64,000 bases of DNA, taken from NCBI GenBank assembly GCA_944393215.1, contig CALXZL010000004.1, positions 1 through 64,000 on the forward strand. The letters run 5' to 3'. Of this stretch, positions 51,682-61,201 are shown one piece after another. Under the pieces are notes generated by a model. That model was given only the letters and a program-made list of their open reading frames with translations. It made no database searches and had not been told where the DNA came from. The position numbers and the translations under genes are program-made. Position 1 is the first letter of the stretch. Every line of letters starts with the position of its first letter. The stretch comes from an uncultured Alphaproteobacteria bacterium. GTDB lineage: Bacteria > Pseudomonadota > Alphaproteobacteria > RF32 > CAG-239.

Positions 51682-53301
51682 ATGATAAAAACAATAAAAA
51701 CCACAGCATATACAGATCAAAAAATGGGTACCGGCGGTCTGCGTAAAAAGACCAAAGTCATGATGCAACCCAATTATTTTGAAAATTTCATACAAAGCAT
51801 TTTTAACACAATCGGTAACTTAAGCGGCAAGGTTTTCGTTGTCGGCGGAGACGGACGCTATTATAATGCCACTGCGATTCAACAATTTATCAAAATGGCG
51901 GCAGCCAATGGTGTCAGCAAATTAATCATCGGACAAAACGGATTACTTTCAACGCCGGCATCATCCAACATCCTTCTTAAAAATAAAACTGACGGAGGAT
52001 TTGTATTTTCAGCATCACACAATCCGGGAGGAATCAACGGAGACTTTGGCATAAAATATGCCAATGAGACTGGAGGGCAAATTCCCACCAAAATAAGTGA
52101 TAAAATATATGAAAATTCCAAAAACATAACCGAATATAAAATTTATGAAGCCTCCGACATTGATTTAAGCAAAATCGGCAAAACCAAACTCGGAGACATG
52201 GAAATTGAAATTATCGATTCCGTTTCCGATTATGTTGAAATGATGCAAAACATTTTTGATTTTGAAAGCTTAAAACAACTCTTTAAAAAAGGCTTCAAAA
52301 TGAAATTTGATGCCTTCAATGCCGTAACCGGTCCCTATGCCATAAGAATCTTTGAAGAAGTTTTGGGCGCTGAAAAAGGCTCGGTAATCAACAGCAATCC
52401 TTTGCCTGATTTTGGAGGCAAACACCCTGATCCGAATATGACCTATGCCACGGAATTGTTGGCAATTATGAATTCGGAAGATGCACCTGATTTTGGTGCC
52501 GCCAATGACGGAGACGGCGACCGCAATATGATTTTGGGTAAGAAATTTTTTGTTTCCCCGAGCGATTCTCTCGCCATATTAACAGATTATTACAGCATCA
52601 TTCCGGCATATAAACAAGGGATCTACGGAGTGGCAAAATCTTGTCCGACCTCAACGGCAGTCAGCCGCGTAGCCAAAGCACATAATTTAAGCTATTATGA
52701 AGTTCCGACCGGCTGGAAATATTTTGTAAACTTGATGGATTCAAAACGCATTACACTGTGCGGAGAAGAAAGTTTCGGTACCGGCTCAAGCCATATTCGA
52801 GAAAAAGACGGTATCTGGGCAGTATTATTCTGGTTAAGCATCATTGCCAAAACCGGAATGAGTGTAGAACAAATAACGCGCGACCATTGGAAAAAATACG
52901 GACGCAGCTATTATTTACGTTTTGACTTTGAAGGATTGGATACGGAAGTGGCAGATAAATTAATGGCTGATTTAGAAGCCAAACTTCCCGGTTTGTCCGG
53001 TCAAAAATATGGTGCTTACGAAGTTGAGACGGCACATCCGTTCATATACAATGATCCTGTTGACGGCAGTTCGACCAAAAACGGTTTAATTGTCAACTTC
53101 AAAGGAGGTTCGCGAATTGTTTATCGTCTGTCCGGAACCGGCAGCAGCGGCGCGACACTGCGTGTATATCTTGAAAATTATGATAAAAATAATCTGGCAT
53201 CTGAACCGCGCCAAATGTTGGATGAAATATTGCAGGCAGCCATGGAAATTGCCGAGATTACCAAAAGAACCGGAAAGAAAGAGGCAGACATTGTTACGTA
53301 G
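51682..53301 (+). CDS. pgm: Alpha-D-phosphoglucomutase
   Basis: Interconverts glucose-1-phosphate and glucose-6-phosphate. The phospho-Ser loop is FSASHNPGG, the metal loop is NDGDGDRNMI, the sugar loop is CGEESFGTGSSHIREKDGIWA and the phosphate-binding loop is RLSGTGSSGATLR. The 539-residue length and GTGGLRKKT start are those of the eukaryote-like pgm family. The ATG at 51682 has GGAG 6 bases upstream; earlier in-frame codons lack support. Glucose-1-phosphate would feed the GalU-like enzyme at 23.8 kb. Its end overlaps the next gene by 11 bp. Confidence 0.95.
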   Translation: MIKTIKTTAYTDQKMGTGGLRKKTKVMMQPNYFENFIQSIFNTIGNLSGKVFVVGGDGRYYNATAIQQFIKMAAANGVSKLIIGQNGLLSTPASSNILLKNKTDGGFVFSASHNPGGINGDFGIKYANETGGQIPTKISDKIYENSKNITEYKIYEASDIDLSKIGKTKLGDMEIEIIDSVSDYVEMMQNIFDFESLKQLFKKGFKMKFDAFNAVTGPYAIRIFEEVLGAEKGSVINSNPLPDFGGKHPDPNMTYATELLAIMNSEDAPDFGAANDGDGDRNMILGKKFFVSPSDSLAILTDYYSIIPAYKQGIYGVAKSCPTSTAVSRVAKAHNLSYYEVPTGWKYFVNLMDSKRITLCGEESFGTGSSHIREKDGIWAVLFWLSIIAKTGMSVEQITRDHWKKYGRSYYLRFDFEGLDTEVADKLMADLEAKLPGLSGQKYGAYEVETAHPFIYNDPVDGSSTKNGLIVNFKGGSRIVYRLSGTGSSGATLRVYLENYDKNNLASEPRQMLDEILQAAMEIAEITKRTGKKEADIVT

Positions 53302-54376
53302 GAGTATTCCGTTTCTGTTTTTATTAGGGTATCTGCTTGGTGCAAGCGAAAGCCAAGCCGGATTGGTTGGATTTACATCAGCCAATCCGTATACCCGAGA
53401 AGAAATAGATTCGCGCCGCAGCGGTTTTCCCGAAAGCATACAAAACTTTCGCGAAGCCATGCGGCAAAACGTAATCATGTTAAGCCGCTATGGCAAAAGT
53501 CTCAATCCTGACTTTATCATTATGGCACATGAAGGTCAAAAATTGATAGATAACGGCATCTGGGAATTTCATTTAGCAGACTATAATCAGTCGCGCAAAG
53601 GAAATTATACGACAGAACAAGATACTTTGTTGCTTAACCCGATAGAAATCCAAAACAAAAAAATTGAAACCTCGGTTAAAAAATATCGAGCCAGCATAGA
53701 TGCACAAGTGATTAATAATTTATTTTGCCAAGAAAACGACTTTGTTGCACCCAGCGGCATGAATATAATCTCCATAGATCAATGCACGGCAGAAAATATT
53801 GATGATGCAATAAAAAAATCGGCATACAGTAAAATACCGACCTATATTTTCAGTCAACCCCGTTTTGCCTTTAAGGATGCCAAAAATCAGCTCTTAATCA
53901 ATGAAAATGCCGAAAATATTGAAAACATAAAACAAGCTCGTAATATTTTATTTTTACTGGATACGTTAAGATTCAAAAACAAAGAAGACTTTTTGCAAGA
54001 GCTGGAAAAATCAAATTTTGACATTGTTGTCATTTCCCCGTTTTTTCAAGGAAAAGCCTTAAAAAAAGAAGATTTAACCCGATTAAAATACAAAAAAAAC
54101 GGAGCTTTGAGAAAAATAATTGCCGCCTTTAACATCAGTGAAACAGATCCGGATAAATATTATTGGCAACCGGAGTGGAAAATCGGCAATCCGACATGGC
54201 TGAAACGCGCTTCATTTGTCGATAAAAAAGGAATAATAGTTGAATATTGGTCTGAGGCATGGCAAAAAATAATATCGGAATATTTCAAAGGGATAGTCGC
54301 GCAAGGTTTTGACGGTGCTTTTCTGACCGGTTTGGATAATTACCAATATTTTGAAGAACTTACGCCCTTAGATTAA
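53291..54376 (+). CDS. Exported GH114/TM1410-like TIM-barrel protein
   Basis: Probable extracytoplasmic glycosidase-like protein, 361 residues. A TTG start at 53291 was chosen: AGAGG lies 6 bases upstream and it begins a signal peptide (LLRRSIPFLFLLGYLLGASESQAG). Family features: REAMRQNVIMLSRYGKSLNPDFIIMAHEG, then IIAAFNISETD, YWQPEWKIGNPTWL, EYWSEAWQKII and GFDGAFLTGLDNYQYFE. The last motif usually reads GFDGxxLDxxD: the first Asp is Thr here, and the S-x-G-E-A-E motif is NISETD, so catalysis is doubtful. It overlaps pgm by 11 bp and lies 11 bp before fliQ. Confidence 0.7.
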   Translation: MLRRSIPFLFLLGYLLGASESQAGLVGFTSANPYTREEIDSRRSGFPESIQNFREAMRQNVIMLSRYGKSLNPDFIIMAHEGQKLIDNGIWEFHLADYNQSRKGNYTTEQDTLLLNPIEIQNKKIETSVKKYRASIDAQVINNLFCQENDFVAPSGMNIISIDQCTAENIDDAIKKSAYSKIPTYIFSQPRFAFKDAKNQLLINENAENIENIKQARNILFLLDTLRFKNKEDFLQELEKSNFDIVVISPFFQGKALKKEDLTRLKYKKNGALRKIIAAFNISETDPDKYYWQPEWKIGNPTWLKRASFVDKKGIIVEYWSEAWQKIISEYFKGIVAQGFDGAFLTGLDNYQYFEELTPLD

Positions 54377-54387
54377 AGGAAATAGAT

Positions 54388-54654
54388 ATGAATGAGATAG
54401 AAGTATTAGACATTTCCCGAGAAGCCGTATTTACATTACTCAAAGTGGTATCCCCGGTTTTGTTGGTAGCCTTATTTATAGGTTTAATAATCGGTATTTT
54501 TCAAGCTCTGACGCAAATTCAAGAAATGACCTTGGCGTTTGTACCCAAAATTATCGGCGTATTTGCCACTATCATCATTCTGTTTCCGTTCATGCTCAAT
54601 CAAATGAAATTATTAACGGACGGCTTATTTGATAAAATAGCAAACGGCGGCTGA
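54388..54654 (+). CDS. fliQ: Flagellar export protein FliQ
   Basis: Small two-helix membrane protein of the flagellar type III export gate. The 88 residues show the family pattern: VLDISREAVFTLLKVVSPVLLVALFIGLIIGIFQALTQIQEMTLAFVPKI. It overlaps fliR by 1 bp (TGATG). It starts a fliQ-fliR-flhB run that indicates this organism makes, or recently made, a flagellum; fliP is not adjacent. Confidence 0.95.
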   Translation: MNEIEVLDISREAVFTLLKVVSPVLLVALFIGLIIGIFQALTQIQEMTLAFVPKIIGVFATIIILFPFMLNQMKLLTDGLFDKIANGG

Positions 54655-55412
54655 TGATGACCGAATTGTTAAATTTGGAATTATATAAATTTCTTTTAAT
54701 ATTTCTGAGAGTTGGCAGTGCCATAATGTTAATGCCCGGATTCAATGCAGGCTATGTTAACACCCAGCTTCGTTTAAGTATTGCCATTGCCGTAAGCATC
54801 ATCTTGATGCCGTTTTTAAATGATAAACTACCACCGATTCCGCAAGATTTTGCAAGCATCATACAAATGCTGTTATTTGAAATAACCTATGGCATATTTA
54901 TTGGAATATTTATGCAAATATTAATGGCGGCAATAAACTTAACCGGAAACATCATCGGACAGGCAATAGGATTTTCCAATGCCCAAATGTTTGATCCGGC
55001 ATTTCAACAACAATCAATAATTGTCGATACATTTTTAACACTTGTCGCATTGACACTGATTTTCATAACGGATTTACATCATTTAATGTTAAGTGCGGTC
55101 ATAGACAGTTATGAATTATTACCGCCAAATTCCGCTTTTCCAACCGCAGATATGGCGGAAAGCATAAGTAAAACACTGACACAAAGTTTTGTAATCGGCT
55201 TCAAATTAGGCTCTCCGTTTATAGCATTTACAATAATTTTTTATTCTGGCATGGGATTGCTTTCGCGATTAATGCCGCAATTAAACATCTTTTTTCTATC
55301 CTTGCCCTTACAAATTTATCTAGGCGTTGGTCTGATTTTTTTAACACTACCGGTCATGATAATATGGTTTCTTCAGTATTATGAAGAAGGTTTGCAACTA
55401 TTTCTGCATTAG
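54654..55412 (+). CDS. fliR: Flagellar export protein FliR
   Basis: Export-gate membrane protein, 252 residues, about six membrane segments. The N-terminal FLLIFLRVGSAIMLMPGF and the GQAIGFSNAQMFDPAFQQQS motif are family marks. A second ATG lies one codon on. It is coupled to fliQ before it and lies 9 bp before flhB. Confidence 0.95.
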   Translation: MMTELLNLELYKFLLIFLRVGSAIMLMPGFNAGYVNTQLRLSIAIAVSIILMPFLNDKLPPIPQDFASIIQMLLFEITYGIFIGIFMQILMAAINLTGNIIGQAIGFSNAQMFDPAFQQQSIIVDTFLTLVALTLIFITDLHHLMLSAVIDSYELLPPNSAFPTADMAESISKTLTQSFVIGFKLGSPFIAFTIIFYSGMGLLSRLMPQLNIFFLSLPLQIYLGVGLIFLTLPVMIIWFLQYYEEGLQLFLH

Positions 55413-55421
55413 GAGAGGACC

Positions 55422-56495
55422 ATGGTAGCACCGGAAGAAGAAGATGAAGCCTCGAAGACGGAAGACCCGTCGGAAAGAAAAATAGAAAAGGCAAGAGAAG
55501 AAGGCGACACTGCCATCTCCCAAGATGCCAAAAGCTTTATAATGTTTTTAGGTATGCTGGCAGTAGTATGGCTCATAATCCCGTTGATGTTCCGCTGGTT
55601 TTATGAATTCAGCCTCAAATTTATAGAGCTTCCGGACAATATTCCGATGGATGCCAGACACATACAACGACTACTGATTAGCTCCGGAGTAGCCCTTTTA
55701 AAAATATTATCTATTCCTTTTGCCATTTTTATCATATTCGGTATAACGGCAAGCATTTCGCAAACCGGATTTATCTATGCTCCCAAAAAACTTGAGCCGA
55801 ATTGGAACAAACTAAACATTTTTGCAGCACTCCCCAACTTTATCAACATGAAAAAAGTTGTAGAAAGTTTAAAAGGCTTATTAAAAATTTGCATCATAGG
55901 CTATGTCAGCCTTCTGGTCGTAAAGCCCTATTTATCGCAAGTAAATTTACTGCCGACAATGGATAGTATCAGCATTCTTGAATTCATCCACAAAATTGTT
56001 GTTCTTCTGATATTCACAGTAGTCATAGCAATTTTTGTATTAGCGGTTGCAGACTATTTATACCAGCGCTATACTTACTTGAAAAAATTACGCATGACCA
56101 AACAAGAACTCAAAGATGAATACAAACAAGTTGAAGGAGATCCTTTGGTAAAGTCACGCATACGTCAGGTACGTATGGAAAGAGCACGCCACCGCATGAT
56201 GGAAAATGTTCCCAAAGCCGATGTAATCATCGTCAACCCGACACACTATGCAGTTGCACTGGAATATAAAATGGAAACCATGGATGCTCCTGTAGTTGTT
56301 GCCAAAGGAATAGATTTTCTTGCGTTAAAAATAAGAGAAGTCGCCGAAGAACACGAGATACCGATAGTAGAAAACCCACCTTTGGCAAGAGCATTGTTTG
56401 CAAGCGTAGAAATAGATCAGGCAATACCGCCGGAACATTTTAAAGCCGTAGCAGAGGTAATAGGATATGTTATGCAGCTCAAAAACCAACAATAG
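55422..56495 (+). CDS. flhB: Flagellar export switch protein FlhB
   Basis: Export-gate protein that controls the switch from rod/hook to filament substrates by self-cleavage. The N-terminal EEDEASKTEDPSERKIEKAREEG is the family start. Four membrane segments follow, and the cytoplasmic domain contains the autocleavage motif NPTHYAVALEY. It has 357 residues. Its end overlaps cckA by 29 bp in a different frame, so flagellar export and cell-cycle kinase genes are linked in one transcript. Confidence 0.96.
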   Translation: MVAPEEEDEASKTEDPSERKIEKAREEGDTAISQDAKSFIMFLGMLAVVWLIIPLMFRWFYEFSLKFIELPDNIPMDARHIQRLLISSGVALLKILSIPFAIFIIFGITASISQTGFIYAPKKLEPNWNKLNIFAALPNFINMKKVVESLKGLLKICIIGYVSLLVVKPYLSQVNLLPTMDSISILEFIHKIVVLLIFTVVIAIFVLAVADYLYQRYTYLKKLRMTKQELKDEYKQVEGDPLVKSRIRQVRMERARHRMMENVPKADVIIVNPTHYAVALEYKMETMDAPVVVAKGIDFLALKIREVAEEHEIPIVENPPLARALFASVEIDQAIPPEHFKAVAEVIGYVMQLKNQQ

Positions 56496-59133
56496 ACCGG
56501 ATAAAGCGCTAAAAAACCACCTGATACTACTGGCATATTCCTTAGTTGCCGTATCAGTCAGTTTAATATCCCTTTTTATTTATCCGGAATATTTTATGGG
56601 ATTGGTCTTATCAACCATATTTTTCATAACCCTCTGTTTGATTTTAACCATAAAAACGCTGAATTCGGCGGAGCAAGCCATGAGCTACGGAGGCTTTGCC
56701 AACGAAATCATCAAAAATGATTTCAAAATAAAACGGATAGAAAATTCAAGCGGAGAAGCCGTAATAGAAAATACGCCGGCATCAGAACTTTTTTCTCATT
56801 ATCCGGTATTAACGTTTTTAGAACATTTTCTGACCGAAGATATAAATAACAAAACAGCATTTCAAAGAATCAAAAATGCCTGCACCAACTTAACACCGGA
56901 AAAAGCCGTAATCTCCTTATCTCTGGAAAAAGAAGATTTATCGCATTTCAGTTCGGAAGAATGGTTTGAAGTCGGCGTAAAACCGATATATTTAAAAAAA
57001 GCCGATATATTCAATGGTCCTTTTTCCATCAAAGCCATCAAAAAAGATGCTTTTTTATATTGGAGCATAAAAAATGTAACCGCACGACAAAATATGGAAA
57101 ATATATTTCAAGCGGAACGACGTTCTCTGCACGACTTTTTAGATTATCTTCCGATAGGATTGTATATATGTAATCAAAACGGAAATATAGAATATGCCAA
57201 TCATGCCTTAGCAAACTTTTTAGGCAAAAAGAGAGAAGAATTAAGCGGGCAAGACTTAAGCCGCTACATCACACGCAATTCCGAAATTCCGGCTCATCAA
57301 TCCCAATGGCATGGAATAATTTATTTTAACAAGCCAAATAATGAGAGCCAAGAAACCCTATTGTTTCAAGAAAAATACAAAGACAACGGAGAAATAAAAT
57401 CTCGCGGCGTTGTTGTCAATAATATTCCCGGAGAACAAGAAACCAAAACGGCAATAAGCGCCGCACAAGACAAAATAAGCTGGTTGTTTAATTATGCCCC
57501 GGTAGGAATACTTTTTCTCAATTCGGAAGGAGAAATACAAGAAAGCAACCGCAAAGCAGAAGAATTTTTAGCTTCAAACAATAATATATCCCAAGAAACA
57601 ACCCCCAAAAACCTTTTAAGTTTTATACTTTCGGAAGATACGGAAAAACTCAAAGAAGAAATAAACCATATTATAACAAATCAAAAAGAAAACAGCAGCT
57701 TGGATGTTCACATCAAAAATAATGAAGAAGAAAAAGTCGCGCACCTTTATATCGCGCCAATGAGAAAATTCTATTCCAACGATATAAATAAAATTAACGG
57801 CGTTGTCATATTTATGACCGATGCGACCAAACAAAAATCACTGGAAGTCCAATTTGCGCAAGCCCAAAAGATGCAAGCCATCGGTCAGCTTGCCGGAGGA
57901 GTTGCCCACGATTTCAATAACCTTTTAACGGCAATGATAGGTTTTTGCGATTTACTTTTACAAAGACATGGTGTTGGCGATCCATCCTTTTCAGATTTAA
58001 TTCAAATTAAACAAAATGCCAACCGAGCCGCCGGCTTGGTAAGACAATTATTGGCATTTTCAAGAAAACAACCACTCAAACCCAAATTAATAGATGTAAC
58101 GGAAAACTTCATGGAATTAAGCCACATGCTTAAACGCATATTAGGCGAACAAATTGTGTTAAAATTCCATCACGGAACAGACTTAGGATACATCCGTGTA
58201 GATCCGGTTCAATTTTCACAAGTCATCATAAATCTGGCAGTTAACGCTAAAGATGCCATGAAGGGTAATGGGACTTTATCCATTTCCACTCACATAGAAG
58301 CCGTAACCGAAGCCTTCCAGTTTGGCTCTGATATGGTAGAACCGGGAGAATTTGTCGTTATAGACGTAACGGACACCGGATGCGGTATTCCCAAAGAAAA
58401 CTTAACCCGCATCTTTGAACCGTTTTTTTCAACCAAACAAAATGTTGTCGGTTCGGGAACAGGGTTGGGTTTGGCAATGGTATATGGTATTGTTCAACAA
58501 ACCAAAGGTTTTATAAAAGTAGAAAGCACAATAGATGTCGGCACCACATTTTCGATTTATCTGCCGAGAATAGATTCTGATACGGAAGAAGAGGAAAACA
58601 ATCAAACCCAAGAAGTCATTACCTCCAAAGACGGCACACCGATATTAACGGTTCAGGAAAAAGTCCAAACACCGGTCAGCATAAACGAAAAACTCATATT
58701 CGGATTAAATGTCTCCTCCACCATAGATAGAAAAGAAAGTTATGGCAAAGAAGCAGAAGAAATTCGTATCTTATTTGTAGAAGATGAAGATTCGGTTCGC
58801 ACCTTTGCGATTCGGGCTTTAAAGAAAAAAGGATATGATGTTGTTGGTTGCAACTCGGCAGAAAATGCCTTAGAACAACTGGAAGAAGATAATAATTTTG
58901 ATCTTTTGATAACCGATATGGTAATGCCGGGCAAAAGCGGAGCCGAACTGGCAGCAATCGTCAAAGAGAAAATACCGGGAATAAAAGTCATATTAGCCTC
59001 AGGCTATTCCGAAGAGATAGCCAAAAGAGAACTTTCGGAGCAAGAGAATTTTGAGTTTATGGCAAAACCATTTAGTCTGGGAGACTTGACGGCAAAAGTA
59101 TTTGATGTATTAAATAAAGGAAAGCCACAATAG
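56467..59133 (+). CDS. cckA: Cell-cycle hybrid histidine kinase CckA
   Basis: Hybrid kinase at the head of the CckA-ChpT-CtrA/CpdR phosphorelay. 888 residues: two membrane segments (about 17-37 and 43-60), PAS-like domains (about 225-300 and 340-460), HisKA with His481 in LAGGVAHDFNNLLTAMIGF, an HATPase domain (DTGCGIPKENLTRIFEPFF, GTGLGLAMVYGIV), and a receiver with Asp817 (LLITDMVMPGKSG). The HisKA block is nearly the CckA consensus. The partner chpT lies 2 kb away on the other strand. CtrA and CpdR are not in the window. Confidence 0.93.
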   Translation: MLCSSKTNNRPDKALKNHLILLAYSLVAVSVSLISLFIYPEYFMGLVLSTIFFITLCLILTIKTLNSAEQAMSYGGFANEIIKNDFKIKRIENSSGEAVIENTPASELFSHYPVLTFLEHFLTEDINNKTAFQRIKNACTNLTPEKAVISLSLEKEDLSHFSSEEWFEVGVKPIYLKKADIFNGPFSIKAIKKDAFLYWSIKNVTARQNMENIFQAERRSLHDFLDYLPIGLYICNQNGNIEYANHALANFLGKKREELSGQDLSRYITRNSEIPAHQSQWHGIIYFNKPNNESQETLLFQEKYKDNGEIKSRGVVVNNIPGEQETKTAISAAQDKISWLFNYAPVGILFLNSEGEIQESNRKAEEFLASNNNISQETTPKNLLSFILSEDTEKLKEEINHIITNQKENSSLDVHIKNNEEEKVAHLYIAPMRKFYSNDINKINGVVIFMTDATKQKSLEVQFAQAQKMQAIGQLAGGVAHDFNNLLTAMIGFCDLLLQRHGVGDPSFSDLIQIKQNANRAAGLVRQLLAFSRKQPLKPKLIDVTENFMELSHMLKRILGEQIVLKFHHGTDLGYIRVDPVQFSQVIINLAVNAKDAMKGNGTLSISTHIEAVTEAFQFGSDMVEPGEFVVIDVTDTGCGIPKENLTRIFEPFFSTKQNVVGSGTGLGLAMVYGIVQQTKGFIKVESTIDVGTTFSIYLPRIDSDTEEEENNQTQEVITSKDGTPILTVQEKVQTPVSINEKLIFGLNVSSTIDRKESYGKEAEEIRILFVEDEDSVRTFAIRALKKKGYDVVGCNSAENALEQLEEDNNFDLLITDMVMPGKSGAELAAIVKEKIPGIKVILASGYSEEIAKRELSEQENFEFMAKPFSLGDLTAKVFDVLNKGKPQ

Positions 59134-59141
59134 AGAAAAAG

Positions 59142-59864
59142 ATGTCAGAAACAGCAGAACAACTTACATTTGAACTAGCCAATCGCCCGGCTCTCGGCAA
59201 GGAAGATTTTTTAATTTCTCCTTGCAACGAAGAAGCCGTAAAATTAATAGATTCATGGCCGCACTGGAATTTTTTTGCAGCCTGCATCTATGGCAGTGAA
59301 GGTTGCGGAAAGACACATTTATCCAATGTTTTTTCCAATCGGGTAAGTCTTCTGACCAATTATCCGTACAAAATTCCCAGCATCAAAGCCGAACAAATCA
59401 AAAATGAAAATATCTATGATCTTTTTCATGAAAATTCATGTTTGATTGTAGAAGATTTAAAACGAGAAATAAATGAAGAAGCCATGTTTCATTTATATAA
59501 TTTATATCGAAATGAAGGCGGCAATATTTTATTCACATCCCAAGAGGCACCGGCACGTATAAAATTTAACTTAAAAGATTTGCAATCCAGATTAAATATC
59601 ATTCCGTCCGTAGAAATAAAAGCGCCGGATGATGAACTATTATCAAGCCTTTTAATCAAACTATTTATGGACCGACAAATAAATGTCAGCCCCGAAGTGA
59701 TATCATATATATTAAACAATATGGAAAGATCTTTTGCATATGCGCGTAAAATTGTTGCGGAAACGGATCGCCTTTCACTCTCACGCAAAAGAGCCATAAG
59801 CATTTCATTGGTTAAAGATGCCATGGCAGACTTGGCAGATGATTCCCAAGGAGAATTATTCTGA
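59142..59864 (+). CDS. hdaA: DnaA regulator HdaA (Hda homologue)
   Basis: DnaA-like AAA+ protein that, with the sliding clamp, promotes ATP hydrolysis by DnaA and so prevents re-initiation. The N-terminal QLTFEL (residues 7-12) is the clamp-binding motif. ANRPALGKEDFLISPCNEEAVKLIDSWPHW is the family start, Walker A is GSEGCGKTHL and VEDLKRE is the Walker B region. It has 240 residues and no DNA-binding domain IV, which separates it from DnaA. It starts 8 bp after cckA. Confidence 0.93.
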   Translation: MSETAEQLTFELANRPALGKEDFLISPCNEEAVKLIDSWPHWNFFAACIYGSEGCGKTHLSNVFSNRVSLLTNYPYKIPSIKAEQIKNENIYDLFHENSCLIVEDLKREINEEAMFHLYNLYRNEGGNILFTSQEAPARIKFNLKDLQSRLNIIPSVEIKAPDDELLSSLLIKLFMDRQINVSPEVISYILNNMERSFAYARKIVAETDRLSLSRKRAISISLVKDAMADLADDSQGELF

Positions 59865-59877
59865 AAAGAATAAAAAC

Positions 59878-60816
59878 TTATTTGCGCAAAACATCCGACA
59901 TCAACGGTCGACGATTCGACAAAGATGCTGGACGAACAAAGTGAGGCATATCATCATTGGCTGTATCGGGCAATGACTTTTCTTGCTGGCGCGGCATTAC
60001 TTCATTTTTGACTTCTTTAACTTGATAAGCACAAGACATCCCCGGGACCAATCCGTAAAAATCAGTCAGACCGCGAATTTCCTCACCTTTGCCGATATAA
60101 AGAATACCACCGGGGATCTGCATGGCATGAATTTTAGCACACAACTGTTCCTGCATGGAAGGCAGGAAAAAGCGCAAAACATTACGGCAAAAAATAATAT
60201 CAAATTCTTCTTTAAAAGTTGCCTCATCAAGAAGATTATAACGGCGAAATTCAACCATTTTTTTAATATTATCATTAACCTTCCAACCACTGCCGTCAAA
60301 AGTAAAATTATCAATCATCAGCTCAGCTTTTAAGCCGTTTTGAATTTCAAACTGATCATAAACGCCTCTTTGAGCTTTGGCAATGGCGGCAGAAGACAAA
60401 TCCGTACCGATAATATCAATTTGCCAATCGGTATATGGAATAACCTTATTAACGGCAATCGCAATAGAATAAACCTCTTGTCCGCTGGAACATCCCAAAC
60501 TTAAAATACGCAATTTTTTAATATTCCTGTTAGTTTCCTTCACCAGAGGCAAAACATAGCGTTCAAACTGCTGAAAAACGAACCAATCTCTAAAGAAACG
60601 CGTATCGGCAAGAGAAAGGGTTTCAATAACTTGAGAAATAAGAGCCTTTTGACCGGACTTAAGTTCGGCAATCAAATCTTCAACGGAAGCAAAACCTTTT
60701 TCCCGAATAAAATTCGAAATTTTTTTATCAATAGAAAAATATTCACGTTCGGAAAAATTCCATCCCGCTTGACGACTGAGCAGATCAACTAAAAAATCAA
60801 AATCGCTTTTCCGCAT
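59878..60816 (-). CDS. cheR: Chemotaxis-type protein-glutamate methyltransferase CheR
   Basis: SAM-dependent O-methyltransferase. The N-terminal helical domain (1-75) is followed by the CheR fold: TRFFRDWFVFQQFERYVLP, SAM loop ILSLGCSSGQEVYSIAI, GTDLSSAAIAKAQRGVY and FDIIFCRNVLRFF. The conserved final motif GGILYIGKGEEI is present. It has 312 residues with a short unstructured tail. No chemoreceptor, cheA, cheW or cheB is in the window. It is the last gene of the run exported protein-chpT-receiver-cheR. Confidence 0.93.
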   Translation of the reverse strand: MRKSDFDFLVDLLSRQAGWNFSEREYFSIDKKISNFIREKGFASVEDLIAELKSGQKALISQVIETLSLADTRFFRDWFVFQQFERYVLPLVKETNRNIKKLRILSLGCSSGQEVYSIAIAVNKVIPYTDWQIDIIGTDLSSAAIAKAQRGVYDQFEIQNGLKAELMIDNFTFDGSGWKVNDNIKKMVEFRRYNLLDEATFKEEFDIIFCRNVLRFFLPSMQEQLCAKIHAMQIPGGILYIGKGEEIRGLTDFYGLVPGMSCAYQVKEVKNEVMPRQQEKSLPDTANDDMPHFVRPASLSNRRPLMSDVLRK

Positions 60817-60825
60817 ATATTCCTC

Positions 60826-61191
60826 CTACATCAACCCCAACATAATAATTTTACTTTCGATAATTTCCTCATCAAAAGGTTTCATAATATAATCATCGGC
60901 ACCGCCTTGCAAAGCCTCCCTGATTTTTGCCTCTTCAATTAAAGAGGAACAAAAGATGATTTTAGGTTGTTGCATTTTCGGATTGGAGCGGATCATATAC
61001 AAGACATCGATTCCTTCCATAACCGGCAATCTCCAATCCATAATAATCAAATCGATAGGCATTTGACGCCATTGTTTAACCACATCTTCCCCGTCTTCGG
61101 CTTCGACCACATCAAATCCCAGATTGGTCATAATTTTGTTCAGCACCATTCTGATAATTTTTGAATCGTCAGCAATTAAACAAGTTGCCAT
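60826..61191 (-). CDS. Single-domain response regulator (CheY/DivK-like)
   Basis: A 121-residue stand-alone receiver. Acidic pair Asp8-Asp9, phospho-acceptor Asp52 (IIMDWRLPVMEG), switch Ser in IIFCSSL and Lys in YIMKPF are present. The ATG at 61191 has a GAGG site 8 bases upstream; in-frame codons before it overlap chpT. It lies between chpT and cheR on one transcript. ChpT may phosphorylate it, which is inference from context. Confidence 0.9.
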   Translation of the reverse strand: MATCLIADDSKIIRMVLNKIMTNLGFDVVEAEDGEDVVKQWRQMPIDLIIMDWRLPVMEGIDVLYMIRSNPKMQQPKIIFCSSLIEEAKIREALQGGADDYIMKPFDEEIIESKIIMLGLM

Positions 61192-61201
61192 AATACAATC
61201 C

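Noticed and set aside
53090..53290. Upstream extension of the GH114-like gene inside pgm
   Set aside because: The 67 extra codons overlap the conserved end of pgm in another frame and would bury the signal peptide. The TTG at 53291 fits better.
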